A DNA stretch of 5,251 bases from an uncultured bacterium (GCA_937968025.1 CALBSL010000088.1:1-5251); one strand, 5' to 3'. Positions 1 to 4,474 are shown, counted from the stretch's first letter. Translations and numbers: made by a program. The notes: generated from the sequence alone by a model not told the origin.

Positions 1-249
1 CGCTTTGCGAAGCCAATAGACCAGGTACGCGGCAAGGAGAGCGGTCACGCCAAGTGGGCGCAGACCTTCAGCACCAAACCAAGAAAAACCGCTCCCGAGA
101 GCTACAGCTTGCCTCCAGACGTATCCTGCCCAGACAACGGCGGCAACAACACCCAACACGAGCAACAGCAGGACAGCCCACCGAAAGAAAAAACGATGCT
201 TTCGCTGAGTAAACAGCTCGCGCGAGAGAGGAAGAGTCCAGGTGGTCAT
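1..249 (-). CDS. Small membrane protein, partial (C-terminus beyond left edge)
   Basis: Read on the minus strand from ATG at 249-247, the frame stays open for 83 codons to the window edge, so the C-terminus is missing. The start overlaps the stop of the preceding gene as ATGA, which indicates translational coupling; no Shine-Dalgarno is visible. The N-terminus is basic (residues 10-23, rich in R, K, H and F). A strongly hydrophobic helix follows at about 22-43 (AVLLLLVLGVVAAVVWAGYV), then a short loop, then a second likely helix at about 63-80 (LGVTALLAAYLVYWL). This predicts an integral membrane protein of the cytoplasmic membrane with at least two spans. I do not recognise the family. Its coupling to the 113-aa membrane protein suggests the two are co-produced and may share a complex. 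The reading frame is well supported; the function is unknown. Confidence 0.7.
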   Translation of the reverse strand, partial: MTTWTLPLSRELFTQRKHRFFFRWAVLLLLVLGVVAAVVWAGYVWRQAVALGSGFSWFGAEGLRPLGVTALLAAYLVYWLRKA

Positions 250-587
250 ACAAAAAGCAGAGCGATCGAAAGAGGGATCCACAGACACCACACCACAACC
301 CCGACCGCATAGATGACCGCCTGTATCAGCCACCACACGCTTCGGCCGAGGATCACGAACAGACGCGCAACCACGCTGATGATGCGACCCGAAAGATCTG
401 TCACTCCGTACATCGGTTGAAAAAACGAGCGCATCCATAGCCCAATCCCGAGCGCACGCCATTCCGCCTGAAGACTCTCGCGCATCCACGTGAGCACCCC
501 AAACAGACCATCGCCATACCACCATAGCGGAAAGGCGATCAAGCTCGTCAGGTCACGACGAACAAATACTCCCAAAGGAACAGACAT
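246..587 (-). CDS. Conserved-looking 113-aa membrane protein of unknown function
   Basis: The 113-aa protein has an aromatic, amphipathic N-terminal half and a hydrophobic C-terminal half (about 67-113) that could form two membrane helices. The visible motifs are WWYGDGL (22-28), FFQPMYG (55-61) and DLSGRIIS (64-71). From memory, the WYG...PMYG...GR pattern resembles a hypothetical membrane family recurring in Patescibacteria; this needs a search. I chose ATG at 587 over a GTG ten codons upstream because a TATACT -10-like hexamer ends six bases before this ATG, and the upstream GTG has no ribosome site at a usable distance. The gene lies downstream of ftsL across a hairpin terminator, so it is probably a separate unit. 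It overlaps the next gene by ATGA. The role is unknown. Confidence 0.75.
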   Translation of the reverse strand: MSVPLGVFVRRDLTSLIAFPLWWYGDGLFGVLTWMRESLQAEWRALGIGLWMRSFFQPMYGVTDLSGRIISVVARLFVILGRSVWWLIQAVIYAVGVVVWCLWIPLSIALLFV

Positions 588-593
588 GGTCTC

Positions 594-622
594 AGTATAA
601 ACGATTCGCTCGCGCACCAGAA
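594..622 (-). promoter_or_regulatory. Possible leaderless promoter for the 113-aa membrane protein
   Basis: On the minus strand TATACT (599-594) lies six bases before the ATG at 587, preceded 17 bases earlier by a poor -35, TTCTGG (622-617). Initiation about seven bases after the -10 would put +1 at or beside the A of the ATG, giving a leaderless mRNA. This fits the lack of a Shine-Dalgarno and the terminator just upstream. The -35 is weak, so this is tentative. Confidence 0.35.
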
Positions 623-628
623 GAGCAC

Positions 629-651
629 AAACCCCTCACGAAGATGAGGGG
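629..651 (-). terminator. Hairpin terminator after ftsL-like gene
   Basis: On the minus strand CCCCTCA (651-645) pairs with TGAGGGG (638-632) around a six-base loop, TCTTCG. A short TTT follows, then TTGTGCTC-type sequence that is only moderately T-rich. It starts 14 bases past the ftsL-like stop. The perfect seven-pair GC-rich stem supports termination; the short T-run leaves room for read-through into the membrane genes. Confidence 0.55.
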
Positions 652-665
652 ATGTGTCTGCTACA

Positions 666-1004
666 CTATTGGAGATAGGCGGTGTGCTGCACGGGAATGT
701 ATCCCTGGTTACGCACTCGCTCTTGCAATGAAGCATACGATTGCAGAACCGCTGCCTGCGCTTCCAAGTGACTCACCTCCTCCGCCAATCGCTCGGCTTG
801 TCGCTCAAGCGTTCGCATATCAAAGGTTTTGGCGGCTGAGGTGTTTACAGAAATGATGGAAAATACCAAGAATAGTGTACTAAGGAGTCCACAAACAACG
901 ACATACGCTTTTGACCGCGCTTGTGACACGCGGCGCGCCATTGGCAGAGCCACCCCAAGCGATTCCTGAGGACGCTGTAAAGAAAGAACAAATGAACGAG
1001 CCAT
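666..1004 (-). CDS. ftsL: FtsL/DivIC-like septum protein
   Basis: The 112-aa bitopic protein has a basic cytoplasmic N-terminus (1-33), one membrane helix at about 34-56 (YVVVCGLLSTLFLVFSIISV), and an outer coiled coil at about 60-96 with regular L/A heptads (FDMRTLERQAERLAEEVSHL and on). FtsL-class proteins have this build and pair with FtsB/DivIC and FtsQ to recruit and activate the FtsWI septal peptidoglycan synthase. FtsL sequences diverge strongly, so the call rests on size, topology and position: it starts 15 bases after the rsmH stop, where ftsL sits in the canonical dcw cluster. No Shine-Dalgarno precedes the ATG; the upstream bases are pyrimidine-rich. A FtsB-like role cannot be excluded. 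A hairpin terminator follows and no ftsI comes next. Confidence 0.65.
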   Translation of the reverse strand: MARSFVLSLQRPQESLGVALPMARRVSQARSKAYVVVCGLLSTLFLVFSIISVNTSAAKTFDMRTLERQAERLAEEVSHLEAQAAVLQSYASLQERVRNQGYIPVQHTAYLQ

Positions 1005-1019
1005 AAGAGAGAAAGGTAA

Positions 1020-1913
1020 TCAAAGGAGCTTGGTTGCGACTCGTAGCTTGGCGCTGCGAGCACGCGGATTGTTCCGACACTCCTCTGCCGAAGGTTCGAG
1101 AGGCTTTTTGGTGAGCGCCTCCCAACGATCTTCTTTAAATGCGAGTTTCACCACACGATCTTCAATCGACTGGAACGTGATAATTGCCAGTCTACCACCG
1201 GGACGAAGGACGTCCCAGGCGCCATCTATCGCCTCTTTTAGATGTTCGAGTTCACGATTGACGACCATCCGCAGCGCGAGAAAGACGCGCGTTGCTGGAT
1301 GAATACGACCGGCTTCATACCCGCCAGGAACCACTGAGACGATGAGATCTGCAAGGTGTTTTGTGGTGACAATATACCCCTTGCGTCGCTCATGCATGAT
1401 CGCTTGCGCAATCCGACGAGCATGCCGCTCATCAGCATACGTGAAGAACAACTCAGCGAGTGCTTGCGGACTCCAGGTATTCACCACCTCTGCGGCGGTC
1501 AATCCATCATCGTTTGCAAGAACACCCAGTCTCATGTCTAACACGCCATCCTGCTGAAACGAGATGCCGATCTCAGGATCGTTCAACTCATCGGAGGAAA
1601 ATCCTAAGTCGAGCATCATGCCATCCACTTCATCAATCCCCCGACTCTGCAATTCCCTTGCCCAGTGAGCAAAATTCGCTTCGATACCCATCCAACGAGA
1701 CCCGTATCGACTGAGTCGACGCTTCGCGTGCTCTAAAGCCTGTGGGTAGATATCGAACGAATACACACGTCCATTGGGTGATGAACGCACGAGCAGCTCT
1801 TCAGTGTGTGATCCGCCCCCCAGCGTGCCGTCGACGTAGACGCCACCCGCTGTTGGATTGAGGCCAAGCATGGTTTCCTCAAGGAGAACAGGGATATGGT
1901 GTGTTTCGATCAT
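1020..1913 (-). CDS. rsmH: 16S rRNA m4C1402 methyltransferase RsmH (MraW)
   Basis: RsmH uses S-adenosylmethionine to methylate N4 of C1402 in the 16S rRNA decoding centre. The 297 aa match the family's usual length of about 300. Landmarks run in order: HIPVLLEE near the N-terminus; SAM loop VDGTLGGGSH (27-36); FDIYPQAL (53-60); LDLGFSSDEL (101-110) with DGVLDMRL after it; YADERHARRIA (159-169); HPATRVFLALRMVVN (205-219); PGGRLAIITFQSIEDRVVK (238-256); and NPRARSAKLRV (282-292). One oddity is TFQSIEDR, where the family normally has SFHSLEDR, so Gln248 replaces a well-conserved His (codon CAG at 1172-1170). The ATG overlaps the mraZ stop as ATGA, indicating translational coupling, and no Shine-Dalgarno is seen. 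The gene is second in the mraZ operon. Confidence 0.97.
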   Translation of the reverse strand: MIETHHIPVLLEETMLGLNPTAGGVYVDGTLGGGSHTEELLVRSSPNGRVYSFDIYPQALEHAKRRLSRYGSRWMGIEANFAHWARELQSRGIDEVDGMMLDLGFSSDELNDPEIGISFQQDGVLDMRLGVLANDDGLTAAEVVNTWSPQALAELFFTYADERHARRIAQAIMHERRKGYIVTTKHLADLIVSVVPGGYEAGRIHPATRVFLALRMVVNRELEHLKEAIDGAWDVLRPGGRLAIITFQSIEDRVVKLAFKEDRWEALTKKPLEPSAEECRNNPRARSAKLRVATKLL

Positions 1914-2341
1914 ACGGAAAGCCGAGCCAGGGCGGATGCGATGGTATCAGCATGCGTCTCTGCGTCCTGAATGGATTGACTCCAGCGAGCACTATCCCAG
2001 ACCTCGAGTCGGTTCCCTAATCCAAGGAACACAACGTCTTTGGTCAGTTGAGCGTACGCACGAAGGTGTTCTGGAACAAGCATGCGCCCAGAACGATCCA
2101 TCTGTACTTCAGAGGCTCCTGCTAAAAACAGTCGCACAAGCGCTCGTGTTTCTGTTTGCTGCCACGGCAACGTTTGTAGACTTGCTACAAATGCTTGCCA
2201 CGCATCACGAGGGAAGACCACGAGTGAGTGATCAAGACCACGGGTCAAAATCGCTCCGCTTTCACAAGCAGCACGAACTTTGACCGGGATGGACACCCGG
2301 CCTTTGTCGTCGAGGGTATGATGATATTCCCCGATGAGCAT
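1910..2341 (-). CDS. mraZ: Transcriptional regulator MraZ
   Basis: MraZ is an AbrB-like DNA-binding protein that forms ring oligomers and regulates the division/cell-wall (dcw) operon it heads. The 143 aa match the family length. Two SpoVT/AbrB half-domains are visible: MLIGEYHHTLDDKGRVSIP at the N-terminus and DRSGRMLVPEHL (82-93), each with the D-x-x-GR signature. I chose the ATG at 2341 because MLIGEYHHTLD is the normal MraZ N-terminus; the frame stays open for about 50 codons upstream, but that stretch holds the promoter and the MraZ boxes. No Shine-Dalgarno precedes the ATG (upstream ACACCTTATCTT). The gene overlaps rsmH by four bases. The boxes upstream predict autoregulation. Confidence 0.96.
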   Translation of the reverse strand: MLIGEYHHTLDDKGRVSIPVKVRAACESGAILTRGLDHSLVVFPRDAWQAFVASLQTLPWQQTETRALVRLFLAGASEVQMDRSGRMLVPEHLRAYAQLTKDVVFLGLGNRLEVWDSARWSQSIQDAETHADTIASALARLSV

Positions 2342-2364
2342 AAGATAAGGTGTCGTGAGAGATT

Positions 2365-2389
2365 TCCCACATTCTCCCACTAGATGCCA
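2365..2389 (-). promoter_or_regulatory. MraZ boxes: three repeats at exact 10-bp period
   Basis: Read on the minus strand, TGGCA (2389-2385), TGGGA (2379-2375) and TGGGA (2369-2365) are each separated by five bases. MraZ is known to bind TGGGN direct repeats with five-base spacers in front of mraZ. The first copy has one mismatch and touches the end of the promoter -10; all three cover the expected start of transcription. Binding here would block or modulate RNA polymerase, which is autoregulation of mraZ-rsmH-ftsL. Confidence 0.85.
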
Positions 2390-2416
2390 TTCTACGGAAA
2401 AACGTCCAGTCGTCAA
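2389..2416 (-). promoter_or_regulatory. Sigma70-type promoter of the mraZ operon
   Basis: On the minus strand TTGACG (2416-2411) and TAGAAT (2394-2389) are separated by 16 bases, each matching five of six consensus positions. Transcription should start near 2382, about 40 bases before the mraZ ATG and inside the MraZ boxes. It lies just after the terminator of the 155-aa gene, so the mraZ operon starts independently. Confidence 0.75.
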
Positions 2417-2474
2417 AGGGGGTGTGTGGATAAAATCGTATGCGAACCCTCCAAGACGTGCGAGCTTCAGAATG

Positions 2475-2503
2475 AAAAAACGGGAAAGCACTACGCTCTC
2501 CCG
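2475..2503 (-). terminator. Intrinsic terminator of the 155-aa gene
   Basis: On the minus strand CGGGAGAGC (2503-2495) pairs with GCTTTCCCG (2489-2481), nine pairs with one G-T wobble, around the loop GTAGT. Six T's follow (2480-2475). It lies 13 bases past the stop at 2516 and separates that gene from the mraZ promoter. Confidence 0.9.
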
Positions 2504-2515
2504 CCACTTCGTGGG

Positions 2516-2983
2516 CTAATACTCCAAAAAGAACCGCTCCTCCATACTCATCTCGCTCGTTGGTGCTGGCTTGGACGGTTCTACTGGTTGCTCGTCCTGC
2601 GGCGCAGCCGTCTTCGCCTCTGGGAACGGTTCGGATACCGGCAGCTCAGGGGCAACGATCGCTGCTTCGACCGGCGGAACCATCACGGTAATGGCGCTGA
2701 ATGCAGCTTCCTGCTCCGGTTCGATAGAAGAGATCTCGGCGGGTGCGTTCTGCAGCCCTGGCTCAATCGCCTCGGGAATCGTCGCCTCTTCTGGCGCAAA
2801 CGATGGTGTCGTTGGTCGTGGAGATGGCGCCGGTGGTGGAATATCTGGCCCCACGCCTCCATCAAGTGCCTGCTCCAGCTGATCCAGCGACAACAAAATC
2901 ATGGGGTCTTCCCCCGTTTCATCGGTGACGATCACCGGCACCTGCCGCATCTTGGCGAACCGCAGAATCCGCTGCCAGGACAT
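2516..2983 (-). CDS. Antitoxin-like N-domain with long acidic Pro-rich tail
   Basis: The 155-aa protein has two parts. Residues 1-42 are compact (MSWQRILRFAKMRQVPVIVT, then DETGEDPMILLSLDQLEQAL). The strand-turn-strand-helix pattern 'PVIVTDE-GE-PMILLSLDQLE' resembles the N-terminal dimer/DNA-binding unit of Phd/YefM antitoxins. Residues 43-145 are rich in Pro, Ala and Glu with few basic residues, and so are probably disordered. The last ten residues (SMEERFFLEY) are again ordered-looking and could be a docking peptide. No toxin gene is adjacent, so a classic toxin-antitoxin role is not supported; a small DNA-binding or adaptor protein is possible. ATG at 2983 is the only ATG start after an in-frame TGA five codons upstream. 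There is no clear ribosome site. The gene is monocistronic, with its own terminator, and is divergent from the gene at 3092. Confidence 0.75.
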   Translation of the reverse strand: MSWQRILRFAKMRQVPVIVTDETGEDPMILLSLDQLEQALDGGVGPDIPPPAPSPRPTTPSFAPEEATIPEAIEPGLQNAPAEISSIEPEQEAAFSAITVMVPPVEAAIVAPELPVSEPFPEAKTAAPQDEQPVEPSKPAPTSEMSMEERFFLEY

Positions 2984-3003
2984 ACGGGCCGCATCTCAAC
3001 ATA

Positions 3004-3023
3004 CTTGCCCAGGAACGGGCAAG
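3004..3023. repeat. Perfect inverted repeat in the divergent intergenic region
   Basis: CTTGCCC (3004-3010) and GGGCAAG (3017-3023) flank AGGAAC, a seven-pair stem. It lies 21 bases upstream of the minus-strand ATG at 2983 and 69 bases upstream of the plus-strand ATG at 3092. No T-run follows on either strand, so it is not a terminator. It could be an operator for the divergent pair or a 5' leader hairpin. Confidence 0.55.
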
Positions 3024-3045
3024 ACCAGCTGAACCGAGAAAGAAA

Positions 3046-3086
3046 TAGACAATTGCGCGAATCTTCGGTACATTCGCCCTGGAGGT
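3046..3086 (+). promoter_or_regulatory. Candidate promoter, dyad and ribosome site for the 160-aa gene
   Basis: TAGACA (3046-3051), a 17-base gap and TACATT (3069-3074) form a moderate sigma70-like promoter. A dyad, GCGAAT (3057-3062) and ATTCGC (3072-3077), overlaps its -10. The ribosome site GGAGGT (3081-3086) lies five bases before the ATG at 3092 and decides that start. If this promoter were used, the leader would begin almost at the ribosome site, which is awkward, so the promoter part is weak while the ribosome site is firm. Confidence 0.4.
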
Positions 3087-3091
3087 GCCGG

Positions 3092-3574
3092 ATGGACCAG
3101 CTCACGCCCTTTCGCGAAGACCCTGACCGCAACCGCATCACGTCGATCCGCGCGGAGGCGCAGAAGGAGATCGACCGCTACCTGACCGAGCTGCGACAGC
3201 TGCGCTTCCAGCGAGCGCTGCTGCTGGGCGTCGTCGTCATTCTGCTCGCGGACTACATCGAGAACTCGTTCGGCCAGCCCCCGACGACCACGCGTCGGGC
3301 CGTCGACACGGACGCGACGGTGAACCTACCCCCGCTGATCTACTTCGATCTGGACTTCGACGAGGGGGCGAACGACCAGATCCAGATGCGCTTCCGCTGG
3401 ATGCCGAGCACGCGTACGACCCACCGTCTCACGCCGCCTGGGCGCGAGACCATTGCTTGCACACGCGGCCTCAACTGTCCCGTGCACCGCGAGTGCGCGC
3501 TTCACCGGCCCACGATGCTCTTCAACCTGCTCTCGCCCTCCTTCGGGAGCGACGCCGGCCTCGCATCTCAGTGA
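3092..3574 (+). CDS. Unrecognised single-pass membrane protein with Cys/His outer motif
   Basis: The 160-aa protein has a highly charged, probably helical cytoplasmic N-terminus (1-40), one membrane helix at about 42-56 (ALLLGVVVILLADYI) and an outer domain of about 100 residues. The outer domain holds an acidic stretch (YFDLDFDEG, 84-92), probable strands (IQMRFRW), and a Cys/His cluster: C123, then C129, H132, C135 and H138 at three-residue intervals. That spacing could bind a metal or form disulfides. GGAGGT upstream sets the ATG at 3092, although the frame is open for another 708 bases upstream antisense to the 155-aa gene. Codons end mostly in G or C, unlike the minus-strand neighbours. 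A tandem repeat and terminator follow. I do not recognise the family. Its N-terminus resembles that of the next plus-strand gene. Confidence 0.7.
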   Translation: MDQLTPFREDPDRNRITSIRAEAQKEIDRYLTELRQLRFQRALLLGVVVILLADYIENSFGQPPTTTRRAVDTDATVNLPPLIYFDLDFDEGANDQIQMRFRWMPSTRTTHRLTPPGRETIACTRGLNCPVHRECALHRPTMLFNLLSPSFGSDAGLASQ

Positions 3575-3593
3575 ACCTGTCTCAGCGAACCTG
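3566..3593 (+). repeat. Tandem 14-bp repeat across the stop codon
   Basis: TCTCAGTGAACCTG (3566-3579) is directly followed by TCTCAGCGAACCTG (3580-3593), 13 of 14 bases identical. The first copy contains the TGA stop of the 160-aa gene (3572-3574). The second copy supplies the left arm and loop of the terminator. It looks like a small duplication at the 3' end of the gene. Confidence 0.85.
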
Positions 3594-3603
3594 AGATTTT
3601 TTT
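3580..3603 (+). terminator. Intrinsic terminator of the 160-aa gene
   Basis: TCTCAG (3580-3585) pairs with CTGAGA (3591-3596) around CGAAC, followed by seven T's (3597-3603). It begins six bases after the stop. The stem is short, but the T-run is strong. Confidence 0.75.
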
Positions 3604-3654
3604 GTTACAGGAAGATTTTTTGGCTCAATATAGCTAAATAACCGTAAACCATCA

Positions 3655-3683
3655 TTGACAAAACAGCGTTTTTTTGCTAGAAT
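3655..3683 (+). promoter_or_regulatory. Near-consensus sigma70 promoter for the 234-aa gene
   Basis: TTGACA (3655-3660, perfect -35) and TAGAAT (3678-3683, five of six) are separated by exactly 17 bases. The surroundings are strikingly AT-rich (3597-3690) with T-runs, between two GC-rich genes. Transcription should start near 3690, leaving a leader of about 50 bases. The same TAGAAT -10 is seen at the mraZ promoter. Confidence 0.85.
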
Positions 3684-3689
3684 ATAGTA

Positions 3690-3709
3690 CTGTTCGATCG
3701 TTCGAATAG
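3690..3709. promoter_or_regulatory. 20-bp dyad at the expected start site: candidate operator
   Basis: The half-site CTGTTCGAT (3690-3698) is mirrored by GTTCGAATAG (3700-3709). Over 20 bases, 16 positions match the reverse complement, with core arms TTCGA and TCGAA. It starts seven bases after the -10, so a bound dimeric repressor would block initiation. It could also fold as a 5' hairpin in the mRNA. No regulator that would bind it is visible in the window. Confidence 0.5.
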
Positions 3710-3740
3710 CAGCCCCTTCACCTCAGAGACGGAGGATCAC

Positions 3741-4445
3741 ATGAGCAACGAGTCGTACCGTTCCAACAACCTTCCGAACCAGATCCAGGCCGACATCGAC
3801 GCCGCCAACGCACGCGCGGAGCAGTCCGAGCGGAACTACCGCTTCGCTCGTTTCGTGACGAGGTCGTACGTCGCCGTGGCGCTCCTGATCGGCTTGTTCT
3901 TCGGCGCGGTCGGGCATGCGGTGCGCATGAAGCTCGCCGCTGATGAACAGGCTGACGCGGACAGCCAGCAGCAGGCCAACATCGTGGCCACCACGCCCGT
4001 CGTCGAGCCCGCCCCCATGCGCGAGTGCCTCGATGGCGCCTCGCGCGTCTGCCCCTCGGGGAACGTGCTGAGCGACATGATCGAACCGAGCTTCAAAACC
4101 TGTCGCAATGGCAACTGGGGCCCCTGCACGTACACCGCGCAGCAGGCAATCCAGATCCACATTCCGCTCCCCCGATCCGGCACCGCCGGCTACGTCGAGG
4201 TCAGTCTCTACGACTGCGTCACGAATAAGGAGGACGGCGGCAACGGCAACCCCCCGCCTCATTCCGCCCGCTCCTTCTACGTAGTGTCACGCAGTGCCGA
4301 AGGGACCGAGGTCCTTACTTCCTGCCCTGGAGCCAGCATCCAGCAGCTCAACGCGCACCTGCGAGCGCTCGACGCTCGCGCGCGACGCATCGAGACCGCC
4401 ACCCATCAGACGTGGACCGTGGAGGTCAGCGGCGCCCAACCCTGA
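3741..4445 (+). CDS. Unrecognised single-pass membrane protein with six-Cys outer domain
   Basis: The 234-aa protein has a polar N-terminus with a helical R/E/A-rich stretch (15-40), one membrane helix at about 43-61 (YVAVALLIGLFFGAVGHAV), a polar linker (62-82) and an outer domain with all six cysteines (86, 94, 111, 119, 149, 185). The even number suggests three disulfides. Residues 86-119, C-x7-C-x16-C-x7-C with G-x-WGPC at the end, recall the repeated 'C..G.WG.C' modules of some bacterial surface proteins; this is a resemblance only. A likely helix (about 189-213) and a strand close the protein. GGAGG (3731-3735) sets the ATG. Codons are strongly G/C-ending; bases 3781-3840 are 41/60 G+C by hand count. 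The gene has its own promoter and terminators. Its function is unknown, perhaps in the envelope. Confidence 0.85.
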   Translation: MSNESYRSNNLPNQIQADIDAANARAEQSERNYRFARFVTRSYVAVALLIGLFFGAVGHAVRMKLAADEQADADSQQQANIVATTPVVEPAPMRECLDGASRVCPSGNVLSDMIEPSFKTCRNGNWGPCTYTAQQAIQIHIPLPRSGTAGYVEVSLYDCVTNKEDGGNGNPPPHSARSFYVVSRSAEGTEVLTSCPGASIQQLNAHLRALDARARRIETATHQTWTVEVSGAQP

Positions 4446-4464
4446 GCCGTCTCTCATACGGCTC
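4444..4464 (+). terminator. Stop-codon hairpin after the 234-aa gene
   Basis: GAGCCGT (4444-4450) pairs with ACGGCTC (4458-4464) around CTCTCAT. The left arm includes the last two bases of the TGA stop. No T-run follows, so alone it is more likely to stabilise the mRNA 3' end than to terminate. Confidence 0.4.
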
Positions 4465-4474
4465 CGCAACACCT

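Noticed and set aside
68..310. 80-aa minus-strand Cys/Ser-rich frame near the left edge
   Set aside because: It overlaps the coupled pair of membrane genes in another frame. The frame starting at the ATGA overlap has proper membrane helices, and this one does not.
588..617. GTG start giving a 123-aa form of the 113-aa membrane protein
   Set aside because: It has no ribosome site at a usable distance and lies upstream of the likely -10; the ATG at 587 fits better.
1858..2283. 141-aa plus-strand frame opposite mraZ and the rsmH start
   Set aside because: It is antisense to two confidently identified genes, with no family-like motif and no convincing start site.
2342..2491. N-terminal extension of MraZ to 193 aa
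   Set aside because: The extension runs across the promoter and MraZ boxes, and the family N-terminus starts exactly at the ATG at 2341.
2384..3091. Upstream extension of the 160-aa frame to a 396-aa plus-strand protein
   Set aside because: This part is antisense to the 155-aa gene and to the mraZ promoter and terminator. Its translation is Arg/Trp-rich nonsense, and a good ribosome site lies directly before the ATG at 3092.
2990..3570. CGCATCTCA at 2990-2998 and 3562-3570 as flanking repeats of a mobile element
   Set aside because: It is only nine bases, the second copy lies at the end of a coding frame, and there is no transposase or terminal inverted repeat nearby; it is probably chance.
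3723..4262. 179-aa minus-strand frame opposite the 234-aa gene
   Set aside because: It is a mirror of a high-GC gene with G/C-ending codons. Its composition (Gly/Ala/Arg/Val/Asp-rich) is typical of such a shadow, and the plus strand has promoter, ribosome site and terminator.
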